From Eublepharis macularius (lineage: Eukaryota; Chordata; Lepidosauria; Squamata; Eublepharidae), in assembly GCF_028583425.1 (NCBI RefSeq), contig NC_072795.1:7835001-7899000 (forward strand): DNA of 64,000 nucleotides, given 5' to 3'. Position 1 is the stretch's first letter; each line of letters begins with the position of its first letter. A model generated the notes under the pieces. The model did no database searches, was not told the DNA's origin, and was given only the letters and a program-made list of their open reading frames with translations. A program made the position numbers and the translations under genes. Positions 60,598 through 64,000 of this stretch are shown here, piece by piece.

Positions 60598-60917
60598 CAG
60601 GGCTTTTTTTCTGGGAAAAGAGGTGGTGGAATTCAGTGGTGGAACTCAGGACTGCCCAATGACGTCACTTTGGGTCAGCTGGAACAAGGGGGGAGTTTTT
60701 TAACATTTAAATCGCCCTCAGCGAAAACAGTCACATGGCTGGTGGCCCCGCCTCCTGATCTCCAGACAGAGGGGGGTTTAAATCGCCCTCTGTGCCACTC
60801 CAGCAATCTAAACTCCCCTCTGTCTGGAGATCAGGGGGCGGGGCCACCAGCCATGTGACCATTTTCAAGAGGTGCCGGAACTCCGTTCCACCACATTCCA
60901 GCTGAAAAAAAGCCCTG
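60598..60917. mobile_element. Non-autonomous hAT element, CAGGGCTTTTTTTC family
   Basis: 320 bp; ends CAGGGCTTTTTTTCTGGG and CTGAAAAAAAGCCCTG; 8-bp duplication ATAAAGAT/GTAAAGAT, 7 of 8. Confidence 0.92.
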
Positions 60918-61730
60918 GTAAAGATCATTTTAAAAAGGCCTTTTGGCAATCTGTTTTCAATGTTGGCTATCAGATGTGTCTGGGAAGTCCACAAAGACAA
61001 CCTAAAGTAAGCAGTTCTCCTATTAACATTTGCCCCTCGATAACTTGCATTCAGAGGTATTTTGCATCTGAACGTCTTGTGGCAGTGAATTCCGTAATTT
61101 AAGTCATGAATCTAATCCAAATCAATTTCATTTTGCCAACCACACAGTCTAGTGTTCTGAGAGGGGAAATAATTTCTATCTACACACTAAGCACAATTTT
61201 GTAAATCATGGATAACGTTGTCTGACTTTTTCAAAAGTAAACCCAGAAAGTCTTATCCTTTCCATAGAATGTGGGTGTTCCTGCTCTTCATTATTTTGGT
61301 TGCATTTTTACAACCAAACAGATATGTTAATATTTGCAAAATGAGAATTTATTAAATGGGATGAAGCAGAGGTGATCCCTGGCCCCAAAGATGTTCACCT
61401 AGCCCGGAGGAAACTAGGGCTATCGTTCCACTGGGCCTATAAAACAGAGGTGTTCTGCCAGGGTTACGGTGTTTGAGGCAGGCAGATTGTCCTGTTGGGG
61501 GGGGGGGTTGATCTCCCCCCCTGGTCATGTTGTCTGTTTTCTACAGCTTGCCACTCCCATCTACCCCCTGCCATCTAGGGGATCTGAATTTTGCTTCTGC
61601 AATATTGAGCTCCACACTGAGAAGCTGTTTTATTGTATTTATAGTGCTGGTGGATCTTATTCTATGTTGTTGTTGTTTTATCCGTACATGTATTAACTGA
61701 TGTTGTTACCTGCTCTGAGCCCATTCACAG
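60918..61730. other. Non-coding; possible LINE fragment 61335-61560
   Basis: 61366-61480 (GGTGATCCCTGGCCCCAAAG) resembles an L2-type 3' region. No gene signal. Confidence 0.35.
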
Positions 61731-61734
61731 GAAG

Positions 61735-62075
61735 AGCGGGCTATAAGTTTAATAAAATCAAAATTCAAAATTCACAGAATTCACAGAGTTGGAAGGGGCC
61801 ATACAGGCCTTCTGGCCCAACCCCTTGCCCAATGCAGGATGAGCCTAAAGCATCCCTGACAAATATTCATCCAGCCTCTTCTTGAAAACTGCCAGTGAAG
61901 GGGAGCTCACCACCTCCCTAGGCAGCTGATTCCACCTTTGAACTACTCTGACCGTGAAAAGGTTTTTCCTAATATCCAGCCGGTACTTTTCTGCATGTCA
62001 TTTAAGCCCGTTGCTTCGAGTCCTACCCTCTGCTGCCAACTGGAACAGCTCTTTGCCCTCCTCCAAATGACAAAA
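61735..62075. mobile_element. CR1-type LINE 3' fragment
   Basis: CACAGAGTTGGAAGGGGCCA, TTCTGGCCCAACCCCTTGCC and AAAGGTTTTTCCTAATATCC are typical of the reptile CR1 3' region. Confidence 0.65.
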
Positions 62076-63340
62076 TCAATTTGAGGGCCATCTGGAGCCA
62101 GATAACCATCTTGTGGGCACCCTCATGTAGTGCGCAACCTGTCCCCTACAGGGGTCTCTTCCCCCAATGGACTTGGGAGGGGGCTCCTTGGGTCCTTCCC
62201 TTTATTGGGGTTTCGCTATTGCTGAGTCTTCCCTCTCTATCTACTGTCTGTTCTTTGGGGGCTGTAAGAATGGCATGGGGGGGCAGTAGCCAGATTAGCG
62301 GCAAATGATTGGCTGCGCCAGCATGTGCCACTCTTAGGGGGCCTCATCAGCTGCCGTTGCCTGATTGGTGGGTGCTGCTAGGGTTGCTATGGATGCCGGC
62401 ATGCTTGCTGTGCCATTTGTGCTTTCTGGCAAGGTGTAATTGTTGTTCCCCCCTGTGCAATGTCCATAGAGAATGGATCAGTGCCTCGGCAATTGTGTTG
62501 GCGTCCATTCACCTCCAACGTGCTGACCGTTAGGACTGTGTTGCCCCCCCCCCTTTACTACTCTATCAGTGATAATGTCCTGAAAAGAAAACGTTCTAGA
62601 TCCACTCTTCTCTGCAAACTGCCCCGAAAGGACAGCTGGGCTGTGGAAAGACTCCACAAATGTTGCTCGAGAGTTAAACTAAGATCCAACCAAAAAGAGT
62701 AATCAGTCAGCCCCAAAGTGGGTGAAGACCGCTCCCCATTGTTGATGGATAGGCAAAGATAACTTTATTAGGCTACTGATGAGGTGAGCCCTGACACACA
62801 AAAGCTGATGCTGCAGTAGATTGGCATGAAGATAAAAGGTAGATCAGAATACAGGATTGCTGAACTTGAATGAATCCACACATTCAGAACAATGGACATC
62901 ACCACCATCCAGGATTAAATAGGGACACGGGATTATTATTTCACTACAGATGCTACTTTTCTGCATTGCCTCACCTGTTCCAATCAAGCCGATTACATTT
63001 TGCGTTGTACCTTTGCGTTGTGACATAACCTGTAACCACTTGCTTTATTATTATTGTTGCTATTCAATATATATTGAACATGTGTATTAAATTCACGAAT
63101 GAGATCATGAGACAGAAGGAGGCGTGTGTGTGGTACAAAAGTGAGGTAAGGTGAAATTCTTGGGAGATTACAGATGTTGTGAAGCTGAATGGACTAAATC
63201 CCTGGGAGATCGTGAGTGGGACGAGTATAAAAAGCAAGATGGCAAATGGGGTGACAGAAAAAGATTACAGAAAGAACATGCCAATTAATAAGATGGAAGG
63301 TTATGGACAAGTGGCTCAAAGCAGAAATATTTACCAAAGT
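62076..63340. other. No recognisable feature
   Basis: Non-coding; (C)n run near 62544. No exon recognised. Confidence 0.3.
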
Positions 63341-63600
63341 TATTTATTTTATTTTACATAATTTATAGTCCGCTTTTCTCACTGAAACTCAAGGTGGATT
63401 ACACCGTCAGTACAATCAATAGCACAACGTTTCAATGTACACGTAATGGATATATACATGCATAAACAAATTCCATGACTGATATATTAAACAATGTAGG
63501 AACTATCCAATAGGATCATACTTATAGCAATCGTAGTGAAGTCTATGGTCCCTCACTGTTTACAGTAATTTTAGTGAAGTCTGTGGTCCATCTTTATCCA
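63341..63600 (-). mobile_element. LINE 3' end fragment
   Basis: TTTATTTTATTTTACATAAT tail, ACTCAAGGTGGATTACACCG, same family as 36433 and 39605. Confidence 0.6.
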
Positions 63601-63827
63601 ATGCCAAGCAAACCAAAAGATTAAAACCAGAAGTGGAGCCGAAAGGGTCAGAAGCCAACGTGAGATGGTGAACCAAGGGGAACTAGTTGAAGCCAGTTGG
63701 AAATGGCTAGTTCTTACAAGCCAACAAAGATTTTGAAGCCCTATATAAGGCTCATGGGATACGAGGCACGTTAGATGACAAAGTTGGTGCACCAACTATT
63801 GATTATATTGTATTCACTCGCACTATG

Positions 63828-64000
63828 TGTTAAATTGTGGGTTCAACAGCTCTTTATTTAGCAGGAACACAACAGAACACAAGGCAGACTGAACAGAAGC
63901 CCTCAATATATATACCACAATATCACCAAAATCACCGTTACCAACTAACTAATCAATTGTAAAAAAAACTTTTAGAACACGTTATGTGCAAAATTACAAA
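63828..64000 (-). mobile_element. Possible LTR entering from the right edge
   Basis: TGTTAAATTGTGGG at the edge, with AAATAAAGAGCTGTTGAACC read on the minus strand, looks like the 3' end of an LTR. The other end is outside the window. Confidence 0.3.

Overview
The window looks like nuclear DNA of a squamate reptile (lizard or snake). Coding content is sparse and split into exons with GT-AG introns. The repeat fauna is squamate-like: Bov-B LINE fragments, a 5S-rRNA-headed SINE, Sauria-type tRNA SINEs, Penelope-like elements, L2/CR1 and L1 debris, and many short hAT elements. These repeat names come from memory of the families; no database was searched. Species cannot be told from this window.

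The one gene I can rebuild completely is a microsomal cytochrome P450 of family 2, most like CYP2J. It lies on the minus strand. Exon 1 starts at 57950 and exon 9 ends at the stop codon at 19758. All nine exons join in frame with canonical splice sites and CYP2-typical exon sizes (174, 163, 150, 161, 177, 142, 188, 142, 179 bp). The product is 491 residues and carries every P450 hallmark: membrane anchor, PPGP hinge, WxxxR, GGTET, ExxR, PxxF and the heme-cysteine loop. A TATA-like box lies about 60 bp upstream of the start codon.

About 17 kb downstream, in the same orientation, exon 1 of a second CYP2 copy is present (2257-2430). It keeps the 174-bp length and splice donor but has TGA in place of the conserved Trp44 codon, so it is probably a pseudogene. 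The rest of that copy would lie left of the window. A weak exon-2-like remnant near 59049-59120 hints at a third copy. Together these suggest a head-to-tail CYP2 tandem cluster.

Layout: 1-2256 repeats; 2257-2430 broken CYP2 exon 1; 2431-19757 intergenic repeats (hAT elements, LINE reverse-transcriptase fragments, Bov-B, SINEs, palindromes); 19758-57950 the CYP2 gene, whose introns are full of transposons; 57951-64000 upstream region with more hAT and Penelope-like insertions and LINE tails. Thirteen hAT-type elements have both termini and twelve of them have visible 8-bp target duplications. At least four families of near-perfect hairpin elements recur. Penelope-like insertions are inverted dimers with 10-13 bp target duplications, and the largest (26865-30434) still encodes a GIY-YIG endonuclease domain in both arms. 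Several Penelope-type repeats share a hammerhead-ribozyme-like core (CUGANGA, N, stem, GAAA), the observation I would test first. I see no self-contained new multi-gene system.
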